Numbered from the stretch's first letter, positions 24,484 through 32,357 are shown. The stretch is 41,165 nt of DNA from Candidatus Ornithomonoglobus merdipullorum (GCA_018714695.1 DVNB01000102.1:1-41165); one strand, 5' to 3'. The notes: generated from the sequence alone by a model not told the origin. Numbers and translations: made by a program.

Positions 24484-25917
24484 ATGAGATTAAGTGAGAT
24501 GCGGAAAAAGCTCGACAGCGGCGAGATAGGCGCGGTAGAGCTTGCGAAGGAATATATAGACAGGATAGAACGGATCGACGGCGGAATAAACAGCTATATA
24601 ACGGTGTGCCGTGAGGAGGCGCTGCGCGGCGCTGAGGCGGCGCAGAAGCTGATAGACGCCGGCGGATCAAAGCCGATGACAGGTATACCGCTGTCGGTAA
24701 AGGATAATATATGCACGAAGGATGTAAAAACTACATGTGCATCGAAGATGCTTGAGGATTTTGTGCCGGTATATGACGCATATGCTGTAGAAAGGCTTAA
24801 AAACGAAGGCTTTGTGATGCTCGGGAAGACGAACATGGATGAGTTCGCGATGGGCGGTTCGTCGCAGACCTCGTATTTCGGCGGACCGAAAAATCCATAC
24901 AACACCGAATGTGTAACTGGCGGTTCTTCGGGCGGAGCTGCGGCGTCCGTGGCGGCGGGGCTTTGCGCTGCTGCTCTCGGCTCTGATACGGGCGGTTCGG
25001 TGCGTCAGCCAAGCGCGTTCTGTGGTGTTACGGGGCTTAAGCCGACGTACGGTACAGTTTCCAGATGGGGACTTATAGCGTTTGCGTCGTCGCTCGATCA
25101 GATAGGCGTTATAGGCACGTCGGCGGAGGATACCGGCTATGTGCTGGATTCGATATACGGAAAAGACGCGAATGATGCCACGAGCTCAGCTCTTTCAAAG
25201 GGCGGTTATACGTCGCTTGTCGGCTCGGATATATCGGGGCTTAAGATCGGTGTCCCGAAGGAGTTTTTTAACGGCTGTTCGGATGAGGTAAAAGAGGCGG
25301 TCATGAAGGCGGCGGATTATTACAGGTCGATAGGCTGCGAGGTGAAGGAGTGCTCGCTCCCGTCGCTTGAATATGCCGTTTCGGCATATTATCTCATCTC
25401 ATCTGCGGAGGCGGCGTCTAATCTTTCGAGGTTTGACGGCATCAAGTACGGATACCGCTCCGGGCTGGGCGAGGATTACAACGCTCTCATAAAGAATTCG
25501 CGCCGCGAGGGCTTCGGCAGGGAGGTAAAGCGCAGGATAATGCTTGGAAACTATGCGCTATGCTCGGGCTATTACGACGCTTATTACAACAATGCGCGCC
25601 GCATACGCACGAAGATAAGGCAGGAGTATTCGGATATATTTAAGGATTGTGACGTAATACTGACGCCGACGGCGCCGACTCCGGCATACAGGATAGGTGA
25701 GCAGGAGAATGATCCGGTAAAGATGTATCTTGCGGATATATGCACCGTAACGGTAAATATCGCCGGACTCCCCGCGATATCCGCGACATGCGGCTACAGC
25801 GCCGAGGGGATGCCCATAGGCATGAGCCTTACCGGCAGGGCGTTTGACGAAAAGACGATAATAGCGGTATGCGACAGATTTGAAAGAGACCACGAGAGGA
25901 GGGAGTGTGTGCTATGA
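24484..25917 (+). CDS. gatA: Asp-tRNA(Asn)/Glu-tRNA(Gln) amidotransferase subunit A
   Basis: A 477-residue amidase-signature enzyme that releases ammonia from glutamine for tRNA-bound Asp or Glu. The Ser-cisSer-Lys triad is visible as Lys73 (SVKDN), Ser148 (GGSSGG) and Ser172 (GSDTGGSVRQP), with the spacing of characterised GatA proteins. TNMDEFAMGGSSQTS is also diagnostic. AAGGAGG sits upstream of the ATG. The end overlaps gatB by four bases (ATGA), so subunits are co-translated. Confidence 0.97.
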   Translation: MRLSEMRKKLDSGEIGAVELAKEYIDRIERIDGGINSYITVCREEALRGAEAAQKLIDAGGSKPMTGIPLSVKDNICTKDVKTTCASKMLEDFVPVYDAYAVERLKNEGFVMLGKTNMDEFAMGGSSQTSYFGGPKNPYNTECVTGGSSGGAAASVAAGLCAAALGSDTGGSVRQPSAFCGVTGLKPTYGTVSRWGLIAFASSLDQIGVIGTSAEDTGYVLDSIYGKDANDATSSALSKGGYTSLVGSDISGLKIGVPKEFFNGCSDEVKEAVMKAADYYRSIGCEVKECSLPSLEYAVSAYYLISSAEAASNLSRFDGIKYGYRSGLGEDYNALIKNSRREGFGREVKRRIMLGNYALCSGYYDAYYNNARRIRTKIRQEYSDIFKDCDVILTPTAPTPAYRIGEQENDPVKMYLADICTVTVNIAGLPAISATCGYSAEGMPIGMSLTGRAFDEKTIIAVCDRFERDHERRECVL

Positions 25918-27332
25918 GATATCAGCCTGTGATCGGACTTGAGATACACTGTGAGCTGCTGACGGATTCAAAGGTGTTCTGCACCTGCGCGAATGAGTTC
26001 GGAGGCGGAGAGAACACGCGTGTCTGCCCGAGGTGCTCGGGTATGCCGGGAACACTCCCGCTTCTTAATCAAGGCGCGGTGAGGCTTGCGGCAAAGGCGG
26101 GTTTTGCAACGAATTGTACAGTGAATAACTACAGCGCGTTTGACAGAAAGAATTATTTTTATCCCGATCTGCCCAAGGCGTATCAGATCACGCAGTTCGA
26201 GCATCCGATCTGCACCGACGGATATATAGACGTTGTCGGAGGCAAGCGGATAAGGATAAACAGGATACACATCGAGGAGGACGCGGGAAAGCTCGTCCAT
26301 GATGATTACGAGGGCGTTTCACTGGCGGACTACAACCGCTGCGGAGTGCCGCTCATAGAGATAGTGACGGAGCCTGATTTCCGTTCCGTTGAGGAGGTAC
26401 AGGATTTCGTAACGCAGATAGCGCAGCGGCTGAGATATGCGGACGTCTGCGACGCAAGGATGGAGCAGGGCTCGCTGAGAGTTGACGTAAATATCTCTAT
26501 AATGCCTTACGGTTCCGACGAGTTCGGAACGAGGGCGGAGATAAAGAACCTGAACTCGGTAAAATCCATAGGCAGGGCGATAGAGTATGAGATACAGCGC
26601 CAGTCGGAGATACTTGACGCGGGCGGCAAGGTAGTACAGGAGACGAGGCGTTATAATGAGAACCATGACGACACAAAGGCGCTCCGCTCAAAGGAGGAGG
26701 CGCACGACTACAGGTATTTCCCGGAGCCTGATATCCCGCCGGTGCTCTTTACCGACGAGGAGATCGAGGCGATACGCGCCGAGATGCCTGAGCTGCCGCA
26801 TGAGCGTTTCAAACGCTACACAGAGGAGTATGGGCTCCCGGCTGATGATGCTAAGCTCATAACAGCGCAGAAGGAGTTTTCGGACTTTTACGATGCAGCC
26901 GCGGCGTTAACGAAAGAATACCGAGGAGTGTCAAATCTCATGCTCGGCGAGGTGAGCCATCTCTTGAATGAGACCGGAGCGGACATAACCGCGGTGCGGT
27001 TCAGTCCGGCGGATGTTGCAAAGACGGCTGAGCTTGCCGCGGCGGGCACTGTGTCGAAAGGTTCGGCAAAGGAGATAATAACGATACTCTTTGAAAACGG
27101 CGGTGATCCGGAGAAGATCGCCGAGGAGCACGGATTTATAATGAGCAATGACGCGTCGGAGATGGATGCGGTCATAGATGAGGTACTGAAGGCGAATGCC
27201 GACGTGGTAGAGAAGTACAGGAACGGTAATGCAAAGCTGTTCGGCTTTATCATGGGTCAGGCGATAAAGGCATGCGGCAAGGGTGCGAACCCTGCTATGA
27301 TAAAGGAGATACTCGGCAAAAAGCTTCAATAA
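25914..27332 (+). CDS. gatB: Asp-tRNA(Asn)/Glu-tRNA(Gln) amidotransferase subunit B
   Basis: A 472-residue tRNA-dependent kinase/transamidase subunit. It phosphorylates the tRNA-linked carboxylate and replaces it with ammonia channelled from GatA. The cradle domain shows IGLEIHCELLT, a zinc-type CTC...CPRC cysteine set (residues about 23-39), FYPDLPKAYQITQFEHPI, and HIEEDAGKLVHD. The C terminus has the YqeY-like helical tail ending GKGANPAMIKEILGKKL. The ATG at 25914 fits AGGAGGG. It is followed 33 bases later by aspS. Confidence 0.97.
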   Translation: MRYQPVIGLEIHCELLTDSKVFCTCANEFGGGENTRVCPRCSGMPGTLPLLNQGAVRLAAKAGFATNCTVNNYSAFDRKNYFYPDLPKAYQITQFEHPICTDGYIDVVGGKRIRINRIHIEEDAGKLVHDDYEGVSLADYNRCGVPLIEIVTEPDFRSVEEVQDFVTQIAQRLRYADVCDARMEQGSLRVDVNISIMPYGSDEFGTRAEIKNLNSVKSIGRAIEYEIQRQSEILDAGGKVVQETRRYNENHDDTKALRSKEEAHDYRYFPEPDIPPVLFTDEEIEAIRAEMPELPHERFKRYTEEYGLPADDAKLITAQKEFSDFYDAAAALTKEYRGVSNLMLGEVSHLLNETGADITAVRFSPADVAKTAELAAAGTVSKGSAKEIITILFENGGDPEKIAEEHGFIMSNDASEMDAVIDEVLKANADVVEKYRNGNAKLFGFIMGQAIKACGKGANPAMIKEILGKKLQ

Positions 27333-27365
27333 TAAATAAACGGCGCAACGCGCCTGAAAGGATAG

Positions 27366-28682
27366 ATGGATATGCAGCAGATAGACGGACAGTCGCTCGT
27401 GAGGGAAGTGACGGTGAGCGACCTGGCGGAAGCCGTAGGGAAGGAAATAACGTTCTGCGCGTGTGTGCACAAGCTGCGCAGAATGTCGGGATTTGTGTTT
27501 GTGATCCTGAGAACGGGCAGATATGTATTCCAGTCGGTGTATTCGCCCGAAGCATGCCCCGATGCTCTCGATGGCATTTGCGAGGGGGCATATGTGGAGA
27601 TAACCGGTTTCGTAAAGGAGGAACCGCGTGCAAATTACGGGTACGAGATAACGCTTAGTGCAATAAAGCTGCTCTCGCGTCCGAAGGAGGAGTATCCGCT
27701 CCATGTTTCGGACAGAGTGCTTGGCTGCACGCTCGATACAAACCTTTCGCACCGCAGTGTGGCACTGCGCCATCCGAAGGAGCGAGCGGTGTTCAGGATC
27801 GCGGAGGGAGTGGTTTCGGGTTTTCGTGAATTTATGCTCTCGCAGAATTTCACCGAGATACACACACCGAAGATATGTGCCGCGGCTGCTGAGGGCGGAG
27901 CAAACATATTCAAGCTCAAATATTTCGGACAGGATGCCGTTCTGGCGCAGAGCCCGCAGTTTTACAAGCAGACCTGTGTGGCGTTTTTCGACAGAGTGTT
28001 TGAGATCGCGCCGGTGTACAGAGCCGAAAAGCACAACAGCGCAAGACATCTTAACGAATATATAGGACTCGATTTTGAGATGGGCTTTATAAAGGATATG
28101 ACCGATGTCATGCAGATGGAAACGGCAATGCTCCGTCATGTCATGGGATATATTTCGGAGAATTACAAGCCTGAGCTCGAGCTCCTTGGCGCAAAGCTTC
28201 CGGAGGTGGGTGATATCCCTGCGGTAACGTTCTTTGAGGCGCTCGATATATTGGGCAAGTCAAGGAATCAGTTCGACCTCGACCCGACGGACGAAGTCAA
28301 GCTCTGCGAGTACGCAAAGGAGAAATACGGCAGCGAGTTTATATTTGTGACGAAGTTCCCGGGCATGAAGCGTCCGTTCTATGCGATGGATTCGAAGGAT
28401 GATCCGAAGCTTGCCGAAAGCTTCGACCTTCTGTTCAGAGGCCTTGAGATAACAACAGGCGGACAGAGGATACACGATTACGATGAACAGGTGGCGAAGC
28501 TCGAGCGCTACGGCATAGCGCCGGAGGAGCTTGAAAGCTATCTCTCGATACACAAATACGGGATGCCCCCGCACGGCGGCTTGGGCATAGGTCTTGAGCG
28601 AGTGGTAATGAAGCTTCTTGATCTTGACAACATAAGGCAGTCGTCTCTGTTCCCGCGCGACATGCACCATTTGGATCCGTGA
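27366..28682 (+). CDS. aspS: Aspartyl-tRNA synthetase, short archaeal type, probably non-discriminating
   Basis: A 438-residue class IIb synthetase without the bacterial GAD insertion, which makes AspRS near 590 residues in most bacteria. An N-terminal OB-fold anticodon domain (1-110) precedes the catalytic core: AAEGGANIFKLKYF, SPQFYKQ, motif 2 in FEIAPVYRAEKHNSARHLNE, and motif 3 GGLGIGLERVVM. The AspRS-rather-than-AsnRS call rests on overall likeness to archaeal AspS. The Trp found at the start of the GWVH motif in discriminating archaeal enzymes is Cys here (ACVHKLR). Co-transcription with gatCAB strongly suggests it mischarges tRNA-Asn with Asp for amidation. AAAGGA precedes the ATG. Confidence 0.88.
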   Translation: MDMQQIDGQSLVREVTVSDLAEAVGKEITFCACVHKLRRMSGFVFVILRTGRYVFQSVYSPEACPDALDGICEGAYVEITGFVKEEPRANYGYEITLSAIKLLSRPKEEYPLHVSDRVLGCTLDTNLSHRSVALRHPKERAVFRIAEGVVSGFREFMLSQNFTEIHTPKICAAAAEGGANIFKLKYFGQDAVLAQSPQFYKQTCVAFFDRVFEIAPVYRAEKHNSARHLNEYIGLDFEMGFIKDMTDVMQMETAMLRHVMGYISENYKPELELLGAKLPEVGDIPAVTFFEALDILGKSRNQFDLDPTDEVKLCEYAKEKYGSEFIFVTKFPGMKRPFYAMDSKDDPKLAESFDLLFRGLEITTGGQRIHDYDEQVAKLERYGIAPEELESYLSIHKYGMPPHGGLGIGLERVVMKLLDLDNIRQSSLFPRDMHHLDP

Positions 28683-28726
28683 TATATCAGGGGGTGCAGC
28701 AAAACGTGGGCAGCATGAATAGCTGC

Positions 28727-28775
28727 TTGACAAAAATAATGTCCGGTAGTATAATTACTATAAACGACTATAGTA
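28727..28775 (+). promoter_or_regulatory. Consensus promoter with dyad for the AAA-ATPase gene
   Basis: Perfect TTGACA (28727-28732), 17 bases, TATAAT (28750-28755). Directly after it TACTATA (28756-28762) and TATAGTA (28769-28775) form a perfect inverted repeat over the expected start site. The TACTAT/ATAGTA core matches the padR dyad at 3273-3293. The remaining leader to 28848 shows nothing else. Confidence 0.7.
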
Positions 28776-28848
28776 CAAGCAGCTTTTAAGCGGGTGTTTA
28801 TAAGCGAAGCGGTGATCGCATAAGAAAACGGATGCAGGAGGGCGAAAA

Positions 28849-30417
28849 ATGGGCGTGTATCTCAATCCCAAAAACAAGGGGTTCCGCACAGCGCTGAATT
28901 CGCGTATATATGTGGATAAGACCGGACTTATCGGGCTTACCAATGCGGCAATAAACACACAGCAGAAATATCTGTGTATAAGCAGACCAAGAAGGTTCGG
29001 CAAAACTATGGCTGCGAATATGCTCACAGCATATTACAGCAAGAGTGAGGATTCGCGGAGTCTTTTTAAAGGACTCAAAATAGAGAAAGAGCCTTCGTTT
29101 GAACAGCATCTCAACAAGCATAATGTCATATTCATGAATATACAAAGATTTTTGTCCGGAGCCGGCAGCGCGTATGCTGTGACCGAATATATAAATGACA
29201 GGCTGCTCGCGGAACTCAGAAAGGAGTACGGAAGCTATATAGATGAGACAGAAAAATCTTTGTCGCAGGCTCTTGAAGCGCTCTATGCTGAGACGGAGGA
29301 GGAATTTATATTTATAGTTGACGAATGGGACTGCATCTTTCGTGAGAAGGAGACGGACAGCAGGTCTCAGGAACGGTATCTGGATTTTTTGCGGAATCTG
29401 TTCAAGGATCAGGATTATGTAAGTCTCGTGTATATGACGGGCATACTTCCCATAAAGAAGTACGGAACACATTCGGCTATAAATTTCCGTGAGATCTCAA
29501 TGACGAACACGGAGGAGTTTGCCGAGTATGTGGGCTTTACCGAATCGGAGGTAAAGGCGCTGTGTGAGCAATATGAGATGGACTTCGATGAGATGTGCCG
29601 TTGGTATGACGGATATGATCTTAGGAATGCCGGGCATATATACAATCCGAAGTCGGTTGTGGATTCTATGCTGACAGGGGAGTATAAAAGCTTCTGGACG
29701 AGCACTGAGACATATGAGGCGCTTAAACGGTATATAGACATGGATTTTGACGGTCTGAGGCAGTCGGTAACGGAAATGCTGGGCGGCGGGAGCTGCCGTA
29801 TAGACACGCTTACGTTCAACAACGACATGAACAGCTTTAACAGCAGAGACGACATCCTGACTTTACTGGTGCATTTGGGTTACCTGGCATACGATGCCGA
29901 TACATCATCGGTATCGATCCCCAATGAAGAAGTGAGAGATGAATTTGCACGATCGATTAAAAGCAGCAAATGGGATGGGGTAATAAGGGCGGTGTCCGGT
30001 TCTGACAAGCTGTTGGATGCGACTTTGAACGGAGATGAAGAAGCCGTAGCGGCGGCGATAGACGAGGCGCATTCCGATACCGTGTCTATTTTGCAGTATA
30101 ATAATGAAAATGCTCTGAGCTGTGTCATCTCGCTGGCGTATTACAGCGCGAGGCAGTTTTATACACTTCAAAGGGAATGTCCTGCGGGAAAAGGCTTTGC
30201 GGATATTGTATTCATGCCGAGGAAAAAGACTGACAAGCCTGCAATGATAGTTGAGCTGAAGTGGAACGCTTCGGCAGAGGGGGCTATCGAACAAATAGAA
30301 AACAGGGAATACATAAAGGCGCTTAAGGATTACCGGGGCGCGGTATTGCTTGTGGGGATAAATTATGACAAAGCTGCAAAGAAACATCGATGCAGGATAA
30401 AGAAAGTGATAATATAG
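28849..30417 (+). CDS. AAA-ATPase-like / PD-(D/E)XK nuclease superfamily protein
   Basis: A 522-residue two-domain protein of a kind expanded in gut Firmicutes and Bacteroidetes. The N-terminal AAA-ATPase-like domain (about 1-270) has KTGLIG, the atypical P-loop RPRRFGKT and Walker B FIFIVDEWDCIF. The C-terminal domain (about 390-510) has a PD-(D/E)XK-like core, GKGFADIVFMP then MIVELKWN. It is not an IS transposase, although such genes are often multicopy and mobile. Its function is unknown; a DNA-processing or defence role is possible but unproven. GGAGGG precedes the ATG. It has its own promoter with an operator-like dyad and its own terminator. Confidence 0.85.
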   Translation: MGVYLNPKNKGFRTALNSRIYVDKTGLIGLTNAAINTQQKYLCISRPRRFGKTMAANMLTAYYSKSEDSRSLFKGLKIEKEPSFEQHLNKHNVIFMNIQRFLSGAGSAYAVTEYINDRLLAELRKEYGSYIDETEKSLSQALEALYAETEEEFIFIVDEWDCIFREKETDSRSQERYLDFLRNLFKDQDYVSLVYMTGILPIKKYGTHSAINFREISMTNTEEFAEYVGFTESEVKALCEQYEMDFDEMCRWYDGYDLRNAGHIYNPKSVVDSMLTGEYKSFWTSTETYEALKRYIDMDFDGLRQSVTEMLGGGSCRIDTLTFNNDMNSFNSRDDILTLLVHLGYLAYDADTSSVSIPNEEVRDEFARSIKSSKWDGVIRAVSGSDKLLDATLNGDEEAVAAAIDEAHSDTVSILQYNNENALSCVISLAYYSARQFYTLQRECPAGKGFADIVFMPRKKTDKPAMIVELKWNASAEGAIEQIENREYIKALKDYRGAVLLVGINYDKAAKKHRCRIKKVII

Positions 30418-30427
30418 AATTTTTGGG

Positions 30428-30461
30428 GAGCTGTTGGTATTTTGCTGCAGCTTCTTTTTTT
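30428..30461 (+). terminator. Terminator after the AAA-ATPase gene
   Basis: GAGCTG (30428-30433) pairs with CAGCTT (30448-30453), then a run of seven T residues, 10 bases after the stop. Confidence 0.75.
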
Positions 30462-30473
30462 GAAGAAAATATA

Positions 30474-30522
30474 TTGACAAAATGCATATACCATGATATA
30501 CTATATACATAGAAGTTCTATG
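30474..30522 (+). promoter_or_regulatory. Second padR promoter with dyad
   Basis: TTGACA (30474-30479), 17 bases, TATACT (30497-30502). Downstream, CATAGAA and TTCTATG flank a single base (30508-30522), a perfect dyad over the start site, likely a self-operator. Confidence 0.7.
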
Positions 30523-30535
30523 CAAGGAGGGCAAA

Positions 30536-30880
30536 ATGGATAAGGAGCTTATAAAAGGGAGCACTGCGGTGCTCGTGCTTACACTTTTGAGTGAAAAAGA
30601 TATGTATGGCTATGAGATCATAAGTTCTATGAAAAAGAGGTCGGATAATATCTTTTCAATGAAAGAGGGATCTCTGTATCCAATGCTTCATTCTCTTGAG
30701 AAGAATGACGCTGTCGAGTCATACTGGGTCGATACGCCGGAAGGGCGGCGGCGAAAGTATTACAGGATCACCGGGGAAGGCAGAAATATGCTTGAGATTA
30801 AAAGGAAAGAATGGAATATATTTTCAAAACTCATGAACAGTATTATTAACGGTTCGGAAGGAGAAATATGCTATGAATAA
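30536..30880 (+). CDS. PadR family transcriptional regulator (second copy)
   Basis: A 114-residue winged-helix regulator. DMYGYEIISSM, the recognition helix EGSLYPMLHSLEKND and the wing RRRKYYRITGEG match PadR. AAGGAGG lies 7 bases before the ATG. It overlaps the next gene by 8 bases, exactly as padR does at 3625. The two PadR proteins are related but clearly distinct, and their promoter dyads differ, so they probably have different operators and signals. The local sequence is more AT-rich than the flanking core genes. Confidence 0.93.
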   Translation: MDKELIKGSTAVLVLTLLSEKDMYGYEIISSMKKRSDNIFSMKEGSLYPMLHSLEKNDAVESYWVDTPEGRRRKYYRITGEGRNMLEIKRKEWNIFSKLMNSIINGSEGEICYE

Positions 30881-31607
30881 GGATGAATTTCTTGATAAGG
30901 TAATCGGAGCTGTAAAGTACAGAGGTGTTCACAAATATCTCCGTGAAGAATTGTCGGCGCATATTGACGAGGCGGCTGAATGTTATGAGAGAGAAGGTCT
31001 TGATCGTGGATCGGCGTTGCAAAAAGCGGCTCTTGATATGGGAGATCCGGTGAGTCTGGGAGCCGCGTTCAACAAGGAGTACAGAATGCCGTTTAACAGC
31101 CGTTACGGACTGGGTATCTGGAGCTGTATTTCAACATGCGTTATATATTTCTTGATATATCCTATAACGGTTATGCTTAATAACAGAGATATTCCCGGTA
31201 TCGCGCCTTTGCCGCTTATCGCTGCGATATTCATATTATTTGCATTGGCGAATTATATGATCCTGCGGAGAGGACATTTGATGCCATCGACTTGTGATGT
31301 ACGTGATATTGTAATAGGTTTCTTTTGCGGAGCTGTATTATCTCTGGTAGTTCTGTTCGGTTGGTCCGTATTTAACGAGTTTGGATATTATCCATATGCA
31401 GATGGGATTGAAATATTATTTTTGAGACCGGTGCATTATTTAGGGAGCGAGATCAGATTTTTCGGCGACGAAATGCTGATATTGCTGTTCTGGCTGGCAA
31501 TATATCTGGTATCTTGCAAGGTAAACACAAAGGCAAAAGGATTTGAATTCGTTGTTAATCTGGGCGACAGTGTGTATCCTCATTATGTGGATTCGGGAAG
31601 AGTGTAA
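30873..31607 (+). CDS. Permease-prefix (HAAS/DUF1700-like) membrane protein
   Basis: A 244-residue protein. Residues 1-70 form the helical prefix domain (DEFLDKVIGAVKYRGVHKYL, EELSAHIDEAAECY, ALDMGDPVSLGAAFN) that accompanies PadR regulators. Four to five membrane segments follow (about 85-105, 112-130, 145-170 and 205-220). It is the only structural gene of the second PadR module; there is no DUF4097 partner. Its function is unknown. AGGAGAAAT precedes the start within padR. No strong terminator lies immediately after it. Confidence 0.82.
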   Translation: MNKDEFLDKVIGAVKYRGVHKYLREELSAHIDEAAECYEREGLDRGSALQKAALDMGDPVSLGAAFNKEYRMPFNSRYGLGIWSCISTCVIYFLIYPITVMLNNRDIPGIAPLPLIAAIFILFALANYMILRRGHLMPSTCDVRDIVIGFFCGAVLSLVVLFGWSVFNEFGYYPYADGIEILFLRPVHYLGSEIRFFGDEMLILLFWLAIYLVSCKVNTKAKGFEFVVNLGDSVYPHYVDSGRV

Positions 31608-31672
31608 TACATGACGACAGCTGCGAAATGTAGGGTGTGTGAGACGGATATCACCGCATTTGATGGTGTGAG

Positions 31673-31696
31673 CCTTTTCTTTAAGGAACAAATAAA
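31673..31696. repeat. Left imperfect direct repeat flanking the four-helix-bundle gene
   Basis: This 24-base stretch (core TTCTTTAA then AAATAAA) is repeated at 32113-32135 with one gap and two substitutions. After both copies comes GC and an AGAT-containing AT-rich segment. The two copies bracket the gene at 31747-32103. Confidence 0.55.
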
Positions 31697-31719
31697 GCCG
31701 TAGATGATAATATAAATCA

Positions 31720-31743
31720 GGCAGTCAAACCCCTTTGGCTGCC
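31720..31743. terminator. Ten-base-pair hairpin after the four-helix-bundle gene
   Basis: GGCAGTCAAA (31720-31729) pairs with TTTGGCTGCC (31734-31743) around CCCC, with one G-U pair on the plus strand. It lies 3 bases beyond the stop of the minus-strand gene and could serve either strand, though U tracts are poor. Confidence 0.5.
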
Positions 31744-31746
31744 GGT

Positions 31747-32103
31747 TTATCTGCTTTGTTTTGTGGTATTCAGCGTAGAAATAAGTATCTTTTTGATCTC
31801 AAGACAGTCGTTTATAAGCGATTTTCCTTCGGTTTCGGAGAGATATTCAGACAGGATCAATAGCCGCAACCAATACTCGGTTTCTGCTGTTTCCTTTAAC
31901 GAAATATGCAGTTTAGATACAAAATCAGCCTTACTTATGCCGTATACCGCTTCGTTTGCGTTTGCGCCAATAGATGTGCCGCTGCGCAGAATCTGCTTTG
32001 AAATGACCGATTCGTGCTTTTCTTTTGTAAGATATTTATGGAGTTTTACGATGCGGGCTGCGAAATACAGTGATTTGGTGAGAAGAATGTTATCATGAAC
32101 CAT
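31747..32103 (-). CDS. Four-helix bundle protein (23S rRNA intervening-sequence family)
   Basis: A 118-residue all-helical protein of the TIGR02436/bIVS family. Diagnostic stretches are SLYFAARIVKLHKYL, SKQILRSGTSIGANANEAVYG, FVSKLHISLKETAETEYWLRLL and the C-terminal helix with LEIKKILISTL. Members lie inside 23S rRNA intervening sequences in some bacteria, as stand-alone genes in many others, and are homologous to Avd of diversity-generating retroelements. No reverse transcriptase or variable repeat is seen here. AAAGGA lies before the ATG. The gene is bracketed by imperfect direct repeats and hairpins, which suggests it sits in a small mobile or formerly mobile unit. Function unknown. Confidence 0.85.
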   Translation of the reverse strand: MVHDNILLTKSLYFAARIVKLHKYLTKEKHESVISKQILRSGTSIGANANEAVYGISKADFVSKLHISLKETAETEYWLRLLILSEYLSETEGKSLINDCLEIKKILISTLNTTKQSR

Positions 32104-32112
32104 AGTGAGAAT

Positions 32113-32135
32113 CCTTTCTTTAAAGAATAAATAAA
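32113..32135. repeat. Right imperfect direct repeat flanking the four-helix-bundle gene
   Basis: Partner of the repeat at 31673-31696, lying in the leader of the minus-strand gene. It runs into a further set of short AAGAATAAA units that form one arm of the large inverted repeat. Confidence 0.55.
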
Positions 32136-32137
32136 AA

Positions 32138-32201
32138 AGAATAAAGAATAAATAAAGCGACAGATAATGATATTTATTATCTATTATTTATTCTTTATTC
32201 T
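32138..32201. repeat. Large AT-rich inverted repeat with nested hairpin
   Basis: An 18-base perfect inverted repeat (32138-32155 with 32184-32201, arm starting AGAATAAAGAATAAATA) encloses a second perfect one, AGATAAT (32162-32168) with ATTATCT (32176-32182). It could form a cruciform or RNA hairpin between the four-helix-bundle gene and the tRNA cluster. Confidence 0.7.
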
Positions 32202-32243
32202 CTATTATTTTAGACAGCTAAATAACTCTTTGGCTGACGCTTT

Positions 32244-32328
32244 TGGTGGGAGAGGGTGGATTCGAACCACCGAAGCTATAAGCAGCAGATTTACAGTCTG
32301 TCCCCTTTGGCCACTCGGGAACTCTCCC
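32244..32328 (-). tRNA. tRNA-Tyr (GTA)
   Basis: Acceptor arms GGGAGAG and CTCTCCC with A discriminator and encoded CCA. The anticodon loop CTGTAAA gives anticodon GTA, and a long variable arm is present as expected for bacterial tRNA-Tyr. It is last in the four-tRNA cluster. Confidence 0.96.
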
Positions 32329-32336
32329 ATATTATC

Positions 32337-32357
32337 GGGACAAGCAACGCTTGTCCC
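32337..32357. other. Perfect hairpin between tRNA-Tyr and tRNA-Thr
   Basis: GGGACAAGC and GCTTGTCCC flank AAC. A TCTTTT tract follows on the plus strand only, opposite to tRNA transcription, so it is more likely a processing spacer or small repeat than a tRNA terminator. Confidence 0.6.

Noticed and set aside
28849-30417. Insertion-sequence transposase
   Set aside because: The protein has an AAA-ATPase domain and a PD-(D/E)XK-like core, no DDE transposase motif, and no terminal inverted repeats were found.
31747-32103. Diversity-generating retroelement suggested by the Avd-like four-helix-bundle protein
   Set aside because: No reverse transcriptase, template repeat or variable repeat is present nearby; stand-alone family members are common.
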